Origin: Rotaria sp. Silwood1
Taxonomy: Eukaryota > Rotifera > Eurotatoria > Philodinida > Philodinidae
Direction of reading: 5' to 3'
Length of the DNA stretch: 64,000 nt
Assembly: GCA_905250075.1 (NCBI GenBank)
Contig: CAJNOP010000333.1
Location: 53,866 to 117,865 of the forward strand
Numbering within the stretch: the first letter of the stretch is position 1; every line of letters starts with the position of its first letter. Of the stretch, positions 46,529 through 59,420 are shown one piece after another. A model generated the notes under the pieces. It was given only the letters and a program-made list of their open reading frames with translations. It searched no databases and was not told the DNA's origin. The translations under genes and the position numbers were made by a program.

Positions 46529-49500
46529 ATGATGTCGGATAATCGATATGAAAATGATACGACACCGCTTACTTTTGATAATTTATTTTCATTACTTGAT
46601 AATTTTAATTCTTATAATAAATATGATCAATATTCTGTGTTAGATGATGATGATTTAATTGAAGAAATAACGTCTTCATTATCTGAAGTAAGTGATTTAA
46701 ATTTATTTTATATAAATTATTTATTTATGTTTTTTTTTTCTGTTAGATTGATCAAAATCAATTACCAACGTTATCAGACGATAGTTCAACAGAAGAATCT
46801 CAATTGTCGAATCTCGAATGTCGTGTTTGTGGTGCTCCTGCTCATGGTTTTAATTTTGGTCAAATCACTTGTGGACCATGTAAAGCATTTTTTCGTCGAA
46901 ATGCATTCCGAAATAAGGTAATAGGAATTCAATGACTAAAAAAAAAAAGTTCACCAAGTTTTGAATACTCGATTTCTAATGCTTGAATTATAGAAGTATT
47001 AAATTCTTCGAATATTGAATTATCCTATTTATTGACATAGCTGTATTGAAAATTATTATATATTTTGAAGCTATGTAAGACTTATCTTTTTGGAATTCTG
47101 ACAGTTTTAATGAACTTTTAAATAAATAATTTATAGTTTGTCAAATAATTTCTTTTATGCATAAAATTTTGTTGTCTGTTAGTTTAACCTTCAACATGTA
47201 TTGTATCTGTTATATCTGCACAAAGATTATTGATATGTTCATTAATGAAATAATCAAGTAATCTGCCGAAATTTCTGAATGCAAATGATAATTAGAAAAT
47301 CATTTCTAAATTACAAAAAAAAAATACAGCTAAAATTATGCGCCTAATATAATATCAATTTTACCTCGGACATATATATATAGTAATTCCCACATATCAA
47401 TGTAGTCGATTGTAGAGTTATTAATTTATACATAATTCACTATATAGTTAACAAAAGTCATTTTCGTGCAAATTTTATAGAGGATATTAATTCGAAAATT
47501 TTTGAATTACAAGCAAATATCAACTCAACGATAATTTTTCTTTTTAGTCTGAACTACGATGTCAATCTTCGGGTTCTTGTGTTATTAATATTCATACACG
47601 TCGTCATTGTGCATATTGTCGATTACAAAAGTGTTTTGACGTTGAAATGCGTAAAGAATTGATTCTTAGTGATGAAGAAAAAAAATCAAGACATTTACTA
47701 ATATTAGCAAATAGACAATTGAAACAAATTCTATCAAATAAACAACCACTTCGTACTCTTTCAACAGCTTTGAGAAAGAGAAAACGTTCATTGATATCAT
47801 CAAGAAATGAACAAACTGTTGTTAATTCAGTAAATAAAAATAATTGAATAATAATAATAATAGTCTTTATTCTTCCTTTCTAGGTGACCAAAATGCATTG
47901 TTGTAGTTCGAATGATATTCTAAATGATGAGGATCAAATATTATTGAATAATATAAATAATGCTTATCAATTAGTAGTAGATAAAAATGATTATTCTTAT
48001 ATTGATAAATATACATCATCAACACCTTTTTCACAGTTTATTAACGATGAAACTATGATGTACGAATCATTAATCAATTTTTTTAAATGTATACCTGAAT
48101 TTAAACAATTAGACAAAAATGATCAAGTTCTGTTAATAAAATCTAATTTACTTACAATCATACATTTACATCATATAATAATATATAACTTTCAAGATTG
48201 TCCAAATCTTGATAAATGTCTATCTAAATGGATCAATAAAGATTTTGATTATCAAATAGTACGAACACGTCAATATTTCTATCGTTTTATAAATTATCCA
48301 TTAGTATTAAAACTTGCACTAGTTGTACTTATTTTTAGTGTTAATTTATCTTCATGGTTTGATATTACACAATTCTATGAATATAAAAATACGAAAATAT
48401 TATTTGAATATCAAAATTATTATACGAATATTTTGTGGCGTTATTTAAATTATTTATTCGATGAAAAAGAAGCAATAAAAGTGATGGAAATAATAGTTAT
48501 GCAAATTCTACGATTTCAATTATTAATGGTAACAATGAGAAATTCTGTATGTCAAAGTCCATATTGTTCTCAATATCATCCATTAATGCAGTCTGTACTT
48601 GGACTTTAGAGATACATCGATATCAATATTTCTTCGTTATATGAATGTTGTTTTATTAAGATGAAATTTCACTTATTGAAGAATATAATTATCTCGAAAT
48701 TAAACAAAAACACACAGATATATATCTTGATAATCAGTTGTATAATGATATAGTGATAGATTTTGTTGTTATTGTTTTTTTTTTCATTATATAAATATTG
48801 TAAATGAATTTTAAAAGTTTGCTGTTTGTTAATTTTTTTTTTAAATAATAATTGAAAAATTTTAATAAAAAACATGAATAAAAGCATATGAGGATGTTCG
48901 GAAAAAAACTTATTTCGTTTTGTAGCTACTTTTAGATCTTTATCTTCCTCTGTGGGATTGAAACAGATATGATCAGAACTCTCTCTCTTGATATTAGATA
49001 GCCTTCTCGCCTTATAATATTAATTTACTACAAGCTCGATATTATCTATGAGTATACGGTGTTTGTGTTTAGACACTGAAAAGTGAGACACCGAAATATG
49101 ATCCACTGGAATACTGACTGTGGTGCTTATTAGAACATTGAGATAGCAACTCTATCAAAGTATGTTCTTTTCACAGTGTCGCGTTCCAATGCTTCGATAA
49201 ACACTGATGCTAGTGCACATTATTCTTCGTCAATTTTGAATGCGAGAATGTTTGAATTTTAACAAAACCTGTAACTTGTATCGCGATGGTGTAGAGAACG
49301 AGAAGTCGCTGTTCAGACTTTATGAAAGAGATTAATGTCTTCATATAATACAAACATCTTGAATCTTCAATATGAGTTTTCGTTCATCTTCAGTAAGTTC
49401 AACAATACAATGATTTTAACCTTCATCTTATATCCGTAATAATTAAAAATAGTAAGCTAGGCCATTAGCTGTTATGAGCATTTGTAATAATGAAAGTCTT

Positions 49501-50530
49501 TGATAAGACAAAATCGATTCTAGAAGACCTCGTTTATCATTTTTTGTGTAACTTCGAGTTTTCATTTTTCTTCTGATTTTTAGATGTATACATCCAAACC
49601 AATAATTTTCGATCTCAGTAATCCAGAAAATGAAATGTCAGAAAATACTAACCGAAATGTATAGATGAAATTTCATGATCGAATTCATACCATTTTTTTT
49701 TACCAAGCTTCAATGGGACGTTCCATTTTCCTATAGAAAATTATCCCAAAAATAAACGCTTTGCAGACTTAACCATTTTTTTAAAACGATGATAGTATAG
49801 AAAACCTTTGAAACTATTTTTGACAACCTTCAATTTCGTTTACGAATTTTTTTTTGTCTCACGAAATACCCGCACTCATTCAAGACATGATACATGAGTG
49901 ATAAATTCAAGTAGTCATATTTCTATGATATAATCATATAGTATACTATAAAATATATTTCATTGTTTATAGAAATGAAACTCACAAGAAATTCTTTTCA
50001 AGTACTGAAGAACTTTTGACCGTACTTTTTGTGTATTACTTAGAGAACTATTATAATAAGAATGCGCTAAGAGGATATGGATACAAGTTGTTATTTAATG
50101 AATATATCAAATATCATGAGCAAACTTTTTTCTATACGCATAGATGTTAGTAAGACTAATTAAGATGAAAAGTTTCTGTAATTTGAATGAATTAAATCTT
50201 CAACATTTTTACTTTTCGAAAATCAATATTTTATGCCAAAGTCTCTATATTATTAGTTCTTATTATCTGAGAAATGTAATACCTGTATTGCAAAAAATCT
50301 TCATACGAAGAAGTTTAAGTAACGTTTATGCACTGAGTAAATATTTTTGTTTGATTAAAACTCAAAAATATGATTTTACTTTGATAATTACAATTTCACA
50401 AGAGAAATTCACTAATAAGTTCCTAACATGTCAGAAGGCTTTATCATTAGCTAGAAATTATAAAGTTAATTGCTAATTTATTTTCTGTCTGTATCAATGT
50501 TTTTTTTTTGCGCGTAATCATCATGAGTCA
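45665..50530. repeat. Receptor tandem unit 2
   Basis: Same layout as unit 1: upstream block from about 45672, receptor gene 46529-48609, and 3' flank from about 48930 similar to that of unit 1 at roughly 85% by eye. Confidence 0.7.
46529..48609 (+). CDS. Nuclear receptor 2 of tandem array (HR96/NR1-like)
   Basis: Four exons, 46529-46687, 46747-46917, 47548-47829 and 47884-48609, encode 445 aa with the same intron phases as receptor 1. The N-terminus is [10 protein letters not shown] and acidic (DDDDLIEE). Finger Cys are 78, 81, 95, 98 and 115, 121, 131, 134. The P-box reads CGPCKAFF: the normally invariant Glu is Gly, so its DNA recognition may differ from the paralogues. The helix before the finger break is RRNAFRNK rather than RDM. 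The ligand-binding domain has [11 protein letters not shown] and [10 protein letters not shown] and ends LMQSVLGL. No stop or frameshift is seen, so it appears functional. Confidence 0.92.
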
Positions 50531-51378
50531 GCTATTGTGAATTGTATCTAATACTTTACACAATGTGTCATACGATACTAAATTTGACCGAATTCTATCA
50601 TAGTTTTTTTGCCTCTTTATGTACTATTAACATAAGCCGTCGTTTTACGTTTCGATGACTAATCATATCCTTACGCCAGATTGAATACCAATCAAAATAT
50701 CCAATCCTTCTAATTTATTGTATATTACATTTTTCTATGATGATGATGTTTGTAATCATGTTCTCATACTTTTTATGCCTTGTTTTGTTTTTTGATTTTT
50801 TTTTTTTTTCTTCTTGGATGATTCATCGATTTACGTTTATATCATAAAAGAACAAAACACATTTATATTTTTTTTTCTCGAGTAAAAATAACTCATGCGA
50901 ATTGCAGAACACAAGAGAAAAAAAAAGTGCATATCTTGTTTTTTTTTGGTATATAATTCTATTAAAATCCTTTAATTGATCAAAGCTAAGAAAAAAAAAA
51001 AAGAATACGGCTAATGTCGTTTTCTGTGTAATAGTCATATGACGATATAAACAAGTAAAATAAAGTCTATGTTGATTTATTTGTAAGTTCGAACATTTCA
51101 ATTTGTATTTTTTGTTTTTTGGAAATAGAATTGTATCAAATGTGTTTTTTTTTTTTATTTCAAAAAAAAAACAAACAGTTCCGAATGAAATTAAATAACA
51201 TAAAAAGACATCTATTTTTTTTTCGTTCTTTGAATAAAATTGTACGATGTGAAAAAAAAAAGTTATGTTTACATAAGAAATGCAACAATATAGAAAGATT
51301 TAAAAATATACAATGATATAGTATAATAAATTTTCTTAAGAATTATATAAATATTATAGATATTGAAAATAATAGTTG
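48610..51378. other. Spacer between receptors 2 and 3
   Basis: Contains the conserved 3' flank (48930-49430) and the upstream block of unit 3 from about 50545. An open frame of 110 codons at 50147-50476 (+) is unusually long for such AT-rich DNA but has no recognisable domain and is not called with confidence. Confidence 0.5.
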
Positions 51379-53984
51379 ATGATATCGAATAATCAATATT
51401 GGAATAATATGTCGTCATTTGATTTTGATGATTTATTTTTGTTATCCGATGATTTTAATCTTAAAAATGAATATAATCAATTTTCTATGTTACATAATAA
51501 TCTAATCAAAGAAATAACATCTTCATCATCTGAAGTAAATGATTTTAATTTATATTAAGTATTTTTATATAAAATTAGCTATTATTATTATTTTTTTTAT
51601 TAGATTGATCAAGATCAACAACAAACATTATCAGACAATAATTCAACAAAAAAATCTCAACGATCAAATCTAGAATGTCGTGTTTGTGGTGCTCCAGCTC
51701 AAGGTTATAATTTTGATCAAATCACTTGTGAATCATGCAAAGCATTTTTTCGTCGAAATGCATTCCGAGATATGGTAATAAATATTGAATAATTAAAACA
51801 AAATTTAGAAACATTTGAAGACTTTAATATTCGAAATTCAAAAATTTGCCGAAATTGAAACTAAAGACAAATAAACTGAACTCAATACAGTTTAGAGTCA
51901 CTAAACTGATATTCAGATTTTTAATAAAAAGCTATTTACTGCTCTATGGAATAAGCTAGAAGGAGCGACATTGCGTAGACCAACGGAGAAATGTTCTTGC
52001 TATGGATTTTCTAAAGTAGAACTCATTAGTTTTTGGAAAACTTCTGATCAAAAAATGAACAGCGAGNNNNNNNNNNAACTCATTAGTTTTTGGAAAACTT
52101 CTGATCAAAAAATGAACAGCGAGAAACTCATCAACTTGACTAATATACAGTTTAAAAAATTCATCGAAGTTTCACTCTCTCCTAGACTTTGTATTTCAAA
52201 TACATAAGACTACATGTTTCTAGCTACTTTCGTTCTTGAGATATTCAAAAAGATATCGAGGTTCACTGTATGTTGACGCCGACAATAGATAGATGAATGA
52301 TCAAATCTTTGTCTATGAAACATGAAAATATTTTTGATCAATCAACATCTTCACTATAAGTCGTGTATTTTTTTTTTTTGAGTAAAATTTTCAGAACAAT
52401 CTAACAAAGGTAGAAATTACTCATGAGCAATATTTCAGATCGCAGCTGTATGATTCAATTTTTGATTAGGTAGCTTACTTGAGGTCGAATAGTGGGTAAA
52501 ATGGTTATCACGTCTAAAGAATAAGGGTTTGAGAGTAAATCCTTGTGAACTTGTATTAGTCAATCGAACCCTGGGGTCGATAGATATTCGACATTTGGAT
52601 ACAGTTTTTGATTAGTGTTAAATCTTTTTTAATTGTATGACTATAGAACAAGTAGAAACAAAATATTGGACTTGAATATCAATAAATCGAAAATGACTAC
52701 CTCCTAAATGAGAAGTGGCCGAAATTTCGTAGATAAGACTTTTGTAAGTTATTACAAAACAACATTAATATAGAATACATGTGAAGGTTGAAGCTAATAT
52801 TATTAGAATATCCATATAAATAGACATTTGAAAAATTGCGGAATCTAGAGATAATTATAGTATATAATTTCTATTGGAAAATTTTAAAATGACACTTTAA
52901 TAATTTCATTTTTGTTTTAGTCTCAAATAAAATGTCGATTTTCGGATTCCTGTATTATTAATATTCATACACGTCGTCAATGTGTATCATGTCGATTAAA
53001 AAAATGTTTTAATATTAAAATGCGTAAAGAATGGATTCGTACTGAAGATGAAAAAAACTTAAGACGTTTACAAAAATTAGCAAAAGAAAAATTAAAAACA
53101 ATTGATCTATCAAATGATCAAAAATCTCTTATTACATCTTCAATTGTTCGACGAAGAAAAAAAAGTTTAATAACAAAATCAACTAATCAAGAACTTGTTA
53201 TTAGTCCAGTAAATATAGATAACTGAATAATAATCTTTATTTTTTCTTCTATTAGATTTATAGAATGTATCATTCTGGTTTTAATTCTATTCTATATGAT
53301 GAAGATCGAACATTAATAAATAATATTAATAATGTTTATCAATTAGCAATAAATAAAAATGATTATTCTTATATTAATAAATATACATCATTAACATCTT
53401 TTTTACAATTTATAAATGATGAAAGTATTATGCATGAATCATTAATAAATTTTTTTAAATTTATACCTGAATTTAAACAAATAGATATTAATGATAAAAT
53501 ATTATTGATTAAATCGAATTTTATTAATATTATACATTTACATCGTATGATAATATATAATTTTCAAGAATGTTCAAATCTTAATCAATGTGTTTCTAAA
53601 TGGATTGGTAAAGATTTTCATTATCAAATGATTCGAACTCGTCAATATTCTAATCGTTTTATGAATTATCCAATATTATTAAAACTTGCATTAGCTGTTT
53701 TTATCTTTAATGTTAATTTATCTGCATCATGGGATAGGAATCAATTTTATGAATATAAAAATCAAAAAATATTATTTGAATATCAAAATTATTATATAAA
53801 TATTTTATGGCATTATTTAAATTATTTATTTGATGAAAAAGAAGCTATTAAAGCAATGGAAATAATAGTTATGCAAATTTTACGTTTTCAATCATTAATG
53901 GTTACATTAGAGAATTTTGTAAGACAATGTCCAGTTTATGAACAATTTCATTCATTAATGCAATCTATACTTGGACTTACTTAA
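51379..53984 (+). CDS. Nuclear receptor 3 of tandem array (HR96/NR1-like)
   Basis: Four exons, 51379-51534, 51604-51774, 52921-53208 and 53256-53984, encode 447 aa. It starts MISNNQYWNNMSSFDFDD. Finger Cys are 77, 80, 94, 97 and 114, 120, 130, 133. The P-box CESCKAFF is the form typical of HR96-like receptors. Finger 2 ends CVSCRLKKCFNI. The ligand-binding domain has FFKFIPEFKQI and NDKILLIKSN (Lys replaces Gln of the DQ motif) and ends LMQSILGLT. The intron between the fingers is 1,146 bp and contains the 10-N assembly gap, outside the coding sequence. Confidence 0.92.
52020..52123. other. Assembly gap (10 N) flanked by an identical 47-bp sequence
   Basis: The 47 bases 52020-52066 are repeated exactly at 52077-52123, separated only by 10 N. 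This is the pattern left when two overlapping contigs are joined without merging the overlap. The true sequence probably has one copy and no gap. Confidence 0.85.
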
Positions 53985-54025
53985 AAGAAATATATCAATA
54001 TTTTATTTGTTTAGATATATATATA

Positions 54026-54599
54026 TACAGGGTGTCCCATAAGTAACAAGACAAGGAAAAAAAGTTTGAATATCTCCATTAGGGCTCGACCAAATGGGCT
54101 CAATTTTTTATCAAGGATAGAGGCATCTGCACACTCCAAATCCATACGAACAAGGTGAATGAGAACCTTTGTTAAGTATCGCTAGTGACCTCAACAATAA
54201 AATTTTTGCTTTGTCACTGGTAAGAAAAAACCAATATACAGGATAGTGCAAAAGTCACTTTATCGAAAAGAAAATTAAATATTTCCATTACGGCTCGAGC
54301 AACCGAGCTGATTTTTTACCAAAAATAGAGGCATGCTTATACTTCAAATCCATACAGACAAGCTTAGTGAGGACCTTTGTTAAGTATATTTTTTTATTTT
54401 CCTGTTTGTGAAAAAGTAAAAATTTTATTGTTGAGGTCAATAGTGATACTTAACAAAGGTTCTCATTCACCTTGTTCGTATGGATTTGGAGTGTGCAGAT
54501 GCCTCTATCCTTGATAAAAAATTGAGCCCATTTGGTCGAGCCCTAATTGAGATATTCAAACTTTTTTTCCTTGTCTTGTTACTTATGGGACACCCTGTA
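54026..54599. mobile_element. mariner/Tc1-like MITE with TA target duplication
   Basis: Element 54028-54597 (570 bp) begins CAGGGTGTCCCATAAGTAAC and ends with its exact complement, flanked by TA on both sides. Left arm (to about 54195) and right arm (from about 54413) are long, near-identical inverted repeats. The middle (about 54236-54395) is a diverged direct copy of the left arm, giving a three-part structure. No transposase. It lies in the 3' flank of receptor 3, 43 bp after the stop. Confidence 0.85.
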
Positions 54600-56050
54600 T
54601 ATATATCTACAATTAGTTGTATAATTGTCTAATGATAGATTTTGTTTCTTTTAATTATTATCATAGTGAAAAAGTTACAACTGTTTGTCATGTGTTCATT
54701 TTTGTTTTTGACATAATAAATTGAAAAAAAAACTTTGAAGTAAAACAAAAACATATAGAAATTCTCAGAAAGAATACAATTCGTTTTAGATCTCTATCAT
54801 TGCTTTATTAGGAAAGTTTTTTAATGTGATTATGTCTGTAGTTGATTGCATACGCATTGGATCTTCATACTTTGCATGTTTTCTACTGAAGGAAAATTTG
54901 TATTTAGAAACTGATTCGAACTTTGTTAGAGATGATACAGATATTTTTGAATCTTGAATATGAGTTTTCTTCCATTTAGAAATTACTTATTCGACATATA
55001 ATCCAAAGTTATTATTAATAGTAATGAAGATTTCGAAAATGAAAAGTCGGAAAATACAAGTTCAAACATATGAATGATATTTGATGATTGAATGTATACT
55101 ATTTATTTTTCAATCTTTAATATAACGTTCCATTTTCTTACTGAAAAAAATTCGAAAAAGGAATGTTTTGCAAACTTCATATTTCTTTTAACTTCGAGAA
55201 ATTAAAACGATGGTAGCAGCAAAAGATAACTGCTACTCACGTGACTTATATATAAGACAGTTATGAATACAGTTGACAATAGATAATGAATGAGAGTGAT
55301 CAATCAACAGTCTCGATTAAAAAGGCATGTTTACAACTGTTAAAAGAGTTTTCTAAGTCATGATTTTTGCAATGTCTATTTTTCAATTTCATTTAAACTT
55401 CAATCAATTGAAATGTGAATTTTCATATTAACAGTGGCAGAAAAAACACTGATTGTAAAGACAAAAAAAAGTAAATTTCTTTTAGAGAAAAGCGCTTTAC
55501 GATAATTTATATCTTCTTCAATACTTGAATGAGATCATATAAATTTTGTAATTGGTGGTATGCATAGGTGATGATTAAAACACAATTCTTGAACATACAA
55601 AATCTATTTAAATAGTTTATTTCATACATTTTATAATATTCTTGCTAATACAATAAATTGACTAAACATCATAAGAGAAAGAAAGTGTCTCTTGTTGCCT
55701 CGTTGTTAACTATATTCTGCCTACATCAAAAGAAACTTGTTATTAAACCCTGATTCAATCGGAGCCAACAATAAAAAGAATATGTTATGTAAAACAGAAT
55801 TTATTATATGAAGTCATGCATCATAAAGACAATTTTAACTTAGAACAGGCTCATAACAGTTTAGAAGAATAAAAAACGATATGCTACGATTGAACAAATC
55901 AACGTATTAACTTAGAGTTTCGTAGAATTCACATATATTTTCTTCAAAAATATATTGAGTAGAAGTTTAAATCAAGGCTTTTTTTCAGCTTCTTATACCG
56001 CTCCTAGGTCTTAGCAACCGAGGAAAATGAAAGGAGGCGAACAATTACTA
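54600..56050. other. Spacer, partly receptor 3' flank
   Basis: Weak similarity to the 3' flanks of the other units (a TTGAATATGAGTTTTC word at about 54955). No gene recognised. Confidence 0.4.
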
Positions 56051-56051
56051 G

Positions 56052-56270
56052 GTACATATCAGAGATGGACAAAATCGCACCGCGCCGCTGCTCGCGCCTT
56101 GGCGCTACGCACATCTCTCTTTCTCTTTGCTCTACCAATCAGTTTCGCAAACTCCACCGAATATCGGGATGCTCTAAGCATGCGCTCATCGAAGCTCAGA
56201 CTAGTGTAGCGTAGGCGTGAGCAACGGCGCGGGGAGGCACGGTGCGTCTTTGTCCATCTCTGGTACATAT
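56052..56270. mobile_element. hAT-type MITE with perfect 8-bp target duplication
   Basis: The 203-bp element 56060-56262 starts CAGAGATGGACAAAATCGCA and ends TGCGTCTTTGTCCATCTCTG. These ends form TIRs of about 25 bp with few mismatches and a CAGNGATG start typical of hAT elements. The 8-bp duplication GTACATAT lies at 56052-56059 and 56263-56270. It is much richer in GC than its surroundings and encodes no transposase. Open frames on both strands through it are incidental. Confidence 0.92.
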
Positions 56271-56971
56271 TCCCTAGTAATAGGAAAAAGCGTGAATGTA
56301 ATAACAGTGTTTTAGTCATTCTGGAACTTTCTAGAATCTTCCAAAACATTCTATGAATATGATATTTCCATTGTAAACGCTAGCTAATCTAAATATTACA
56401 AGCTATGCAACGAAGGAATGTTAGTGAGGATGCCAATGAGTAAGACGATGGTAATATCAATCTAGCAGAGTCAGAATAGGACAGACAAAAAAAACCAATG
56501 AACTGACCAAATTATAAGTTTAGGCAAAACTCAACAATCTATACCAAAGTTCATCGAAAGAAAAGATTTCACAATGAACGTTTCGAAATAGTAGATAAAG
56601 TAATTTTTTAATCATGAGAGTTGAAAAAAATTTGTTCTAGAAAAAAACTATCGACTCGATCGGATATGAGGTTGATAAGAAAGGATCAATTTTAAATAAA
56701 TATGTCAGAGTATGACCTTCTTATGAAAGAATACTGTCTTAAAAATAATGCTTTGATTATTGTTTAAATAATTCTTTCTATTCAATCATATCCATAAATC
56801 GAGATGTTAATAAGAACATTTAAACTTGTTCTCAAACGAATTTTATCAGAACAAAAAAACAAAAGGCATATCTATAAAATGTATTTCAACCATATCAAGT
56901 ATAAGATCTATGAAAACAAAAATCTAATTAATATGTAGATTTTATTTAGAAAAATAAAAATGTTAGATTTG

Positions 56972-57528
56972 CTATATCATTATAATGAAGAATATCAAAA
57001 CAATTATGAAAATAAAATAAGTATTATTGACGAATTTCATCTGTCCATTTGTAGGTGTTGTTGTTATTTCCTTAGGTTCTCCATTACAAAGATTAGTATT
57101 ACAGCAACATGAATAATATGCAACATTAATATTATTTGTACGCCATTCACATTTATTTTCTTTACAATCATCATTCTGTGCCCAATTTCGAGCATATATA
57201 GACTCACTAGTTTGATTATCTTTACTATATGTCTATAAAGAAGAACAAATTTTTTTTTTTTATATATAAAATAATATTAAATTTTATATGAATTATTTAC
57301 AAGGCACCAACCACTTATCGATGTTACTTGTTGAACAGTACTTGGGTTCCATGGTTTTGGACATGTTTCTTCATTACAACTGTAACATTTTATATTAGAA
57401 CTATTTATTAATAGGACATCTTTAAATGTTAAAAGAGAAAGTTTATACATGAGATATTACTAATATGATTTTAACTTACTAGTAAAAAAGATGACAAAAA
57501 TAAAAATGAGACGACATAAACAAAACAT
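56972..57528 (-). CDS. Ly6/uPAR-type small cysteine-rich surface protein
   Basis: Three minus-strand exons, 57528-57480, 57419-57301 and 57232-56972, encode 142 aa. A hydrophobic signal peptide (MFCLCRLIFIFVIFF) is followed by about 80 residues with ten Cys in a three-finger pattern: IKCYSC, EETCPK, GWCL, DDCKE, NKCEW and YYSCCCNTNLCNG. CC-x(n)-LCN is the hallmark of the LU (Ly6/uPAR) domain. A T/P-rich linker (EITTTPTNG) and a hydrophobic C-terminus (TYFIFIIVLIFFIIMI) indicate a GPI-anchor signal or one membrane span. It is likely an extracellular receptor or modulator; ligand unknown. Introns of 60 and 68 bp have GT..AG ends and all phases agree. It lies antisense between receptors 3 and 4 and has no equivalent in the other units. 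Confidence 0.83.
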
Positions 57529-58780
57529 TTTTTCTAATTTATAATGATATGCTCACTCAATTTTTGATAAATAAATTTATCTTACCTTTGTCAAATAATG
57601 TCTAGTGAGAAATGCATGAAAATACAAAAAAAAACAAACCACATATCTATAACAACTATTATCAGTATTTGCTATCAGAATGAAATAGTATATGCAGCTG
57701 ATTATACTAAAAACTTTTTATTTATTGAAAGAACGCTATGTCACATTTCATAATACAACTGAGAATAATATTTATCTTTCAATGAATCATGAAGAATAAG
57801 GCAATCCTGGTTTATTTGCACTTTCTAATAAAAATCAAGTGAGAGAGCTTGCAAATCTGAGATAAAATAGGACAAACATAAGTTCGATAACTAAATGTGT
57901 TTTATTCTTAAAATAAATAATTCGAAAGAATTCAAATTAATCGAGAAGAAAACAATTTCGAAATATATTTTACTAGTAAAATTTTTTGCAGTACTTTCTA
58001 TAATAGAAAAACTGGAACCGATTTAGGTTTTATGGTTAGTTAAAGAGGATTCTGATGACATATGAACATTTATCAAATTTCATTGAAATCAACAGAATTC
58101 TTTTAATTTTAATAAACTTCAAAAATCTTCACTCATGACACGATAATTATCACATAGGTTCATATAATAGATTATACAAAAAAAAAAAAGAATTAATGAG
58201 TTTTAATACAATTTGTAAAACCAATCAACTGAATCAAAAGAGATTATGAAATGTTAATCTCTTTAAAAAAACAAAACTAAAATAAAAAGTTTTATTAAAG
58301 TTTTTGAATAGAAAAACTAGTTATACGAAAAATTTTTGCAACTTGTAAAGATAACATTAAAGTTCTACTTCAACATGATCAGTCAGTTTGATACTCGAAT
58401 ACTATTTTTTTTGCAATTTATGGTCAACGTATCATGCTAATGATCTGTTATTATTTAAACTGTCTTCAAAGAAAAGAGACTTGGCAAATATTTGATCAAT
58501 ATAATTTACGAAGATGTAGCACATCGAAATATATTCATATTATGTAACCTACGAATTTCAAATAGTATTGAATATATCAACAATAGAATTTTCTTAGAAT
58601 ATAGTTAATCAAGAAGTACAACGAATATATGATATTATATATTTTACAAATATAATACGACTTTGAACTTTGATTATCGAGAATCTATTTAAGATTCTCA
58701 TCATGTATATTGTTTCTGATAGATTTAATCTTTAGATATGTAAGTGTCAATATTCGTAAGTATACAGCATCATACATGTG
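57529..58780. other. Intergenic, no gene recognised
   Basis: AT-rich, presumably holding the promoter of the Ly6-type gene. Nothing else supported. Confidence 0.4.
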
Positions 58781-58784
58781 CTGT

Positions 58785-59420
58785 CCCATGTCGTGAGAAT
58801 CACCGCGATTTTCGCGATTTTCTAAAAAATTGGCGTAAAATCGTGATTTATCGTATTTCTTTAAAAGATCGACGATTATATCAGATTTTATCGCGATTAT
58901 GGGAGAAGAGCTGATTTTCAAAAATCATTGATAAATCATGACAATTATTCATTCACCGTTTTGTTATGAACACACACGGATATATAAACAACGCCGTTCA
59001 ATGCAAAACAAATAAGTTTTCGAAATATACTTTTCTGATAAATTATTTCTTGGTTATTTTTAATCAAGGAAATACCAATCCCGATCCATGATCCGGAGAG
59101 GACTACACTGAAGCGGTCTGATAAGAATCGGATCAGCTCGAGATCGGACAGATTGCACGATCTGATCGGCTTGGATCTTGAGAAAAAAAAAATTGAATTA
59201 AATTCAAGAAAAAATCCAAATATGTGTCTCCAAAAGAACCAATGAAATAGTAGAAAATATCAGTAAACAGACGGTTAAATCTTACATAAAATCACGATTT
59301 ATCGTAAAAATCGCTGAAATAATCGGGAATAATCGGCGATTCTATCGCGATTCAGCTCACGATTATCGTTTCGATGAATCGGGATTAATCGGCAATTTTT
59401 AGCCGATTCAAAGGACATGG
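58785..59420. repeat. Repeat rich in CGATT/AATCG words
   Basis: About 630 bp with many variants of CGATTTATCG, TCGCGATT and GATCGGATC, unlike the flanks. Its ends (CCCATGTCGTGAGAATC near 58786 and GATTCAAAGGACATGG near 59404) are loosely complementary, which suggests a decayed element with short inverted ends. Confidence 0.45.

Noticed and set aside
51971-52207. Frame reading across the N gap with a repeated peptide
   Set aside because: The repeat is the duplicated 47 bp around an assembly gap inside an intron.
56027-56349. Plus and minus frames with Arg/Ala-rich sequence
   Set aside because: They follow the GC-rich hAT MITE, whose TIRs and target duplication fully explain the segment.
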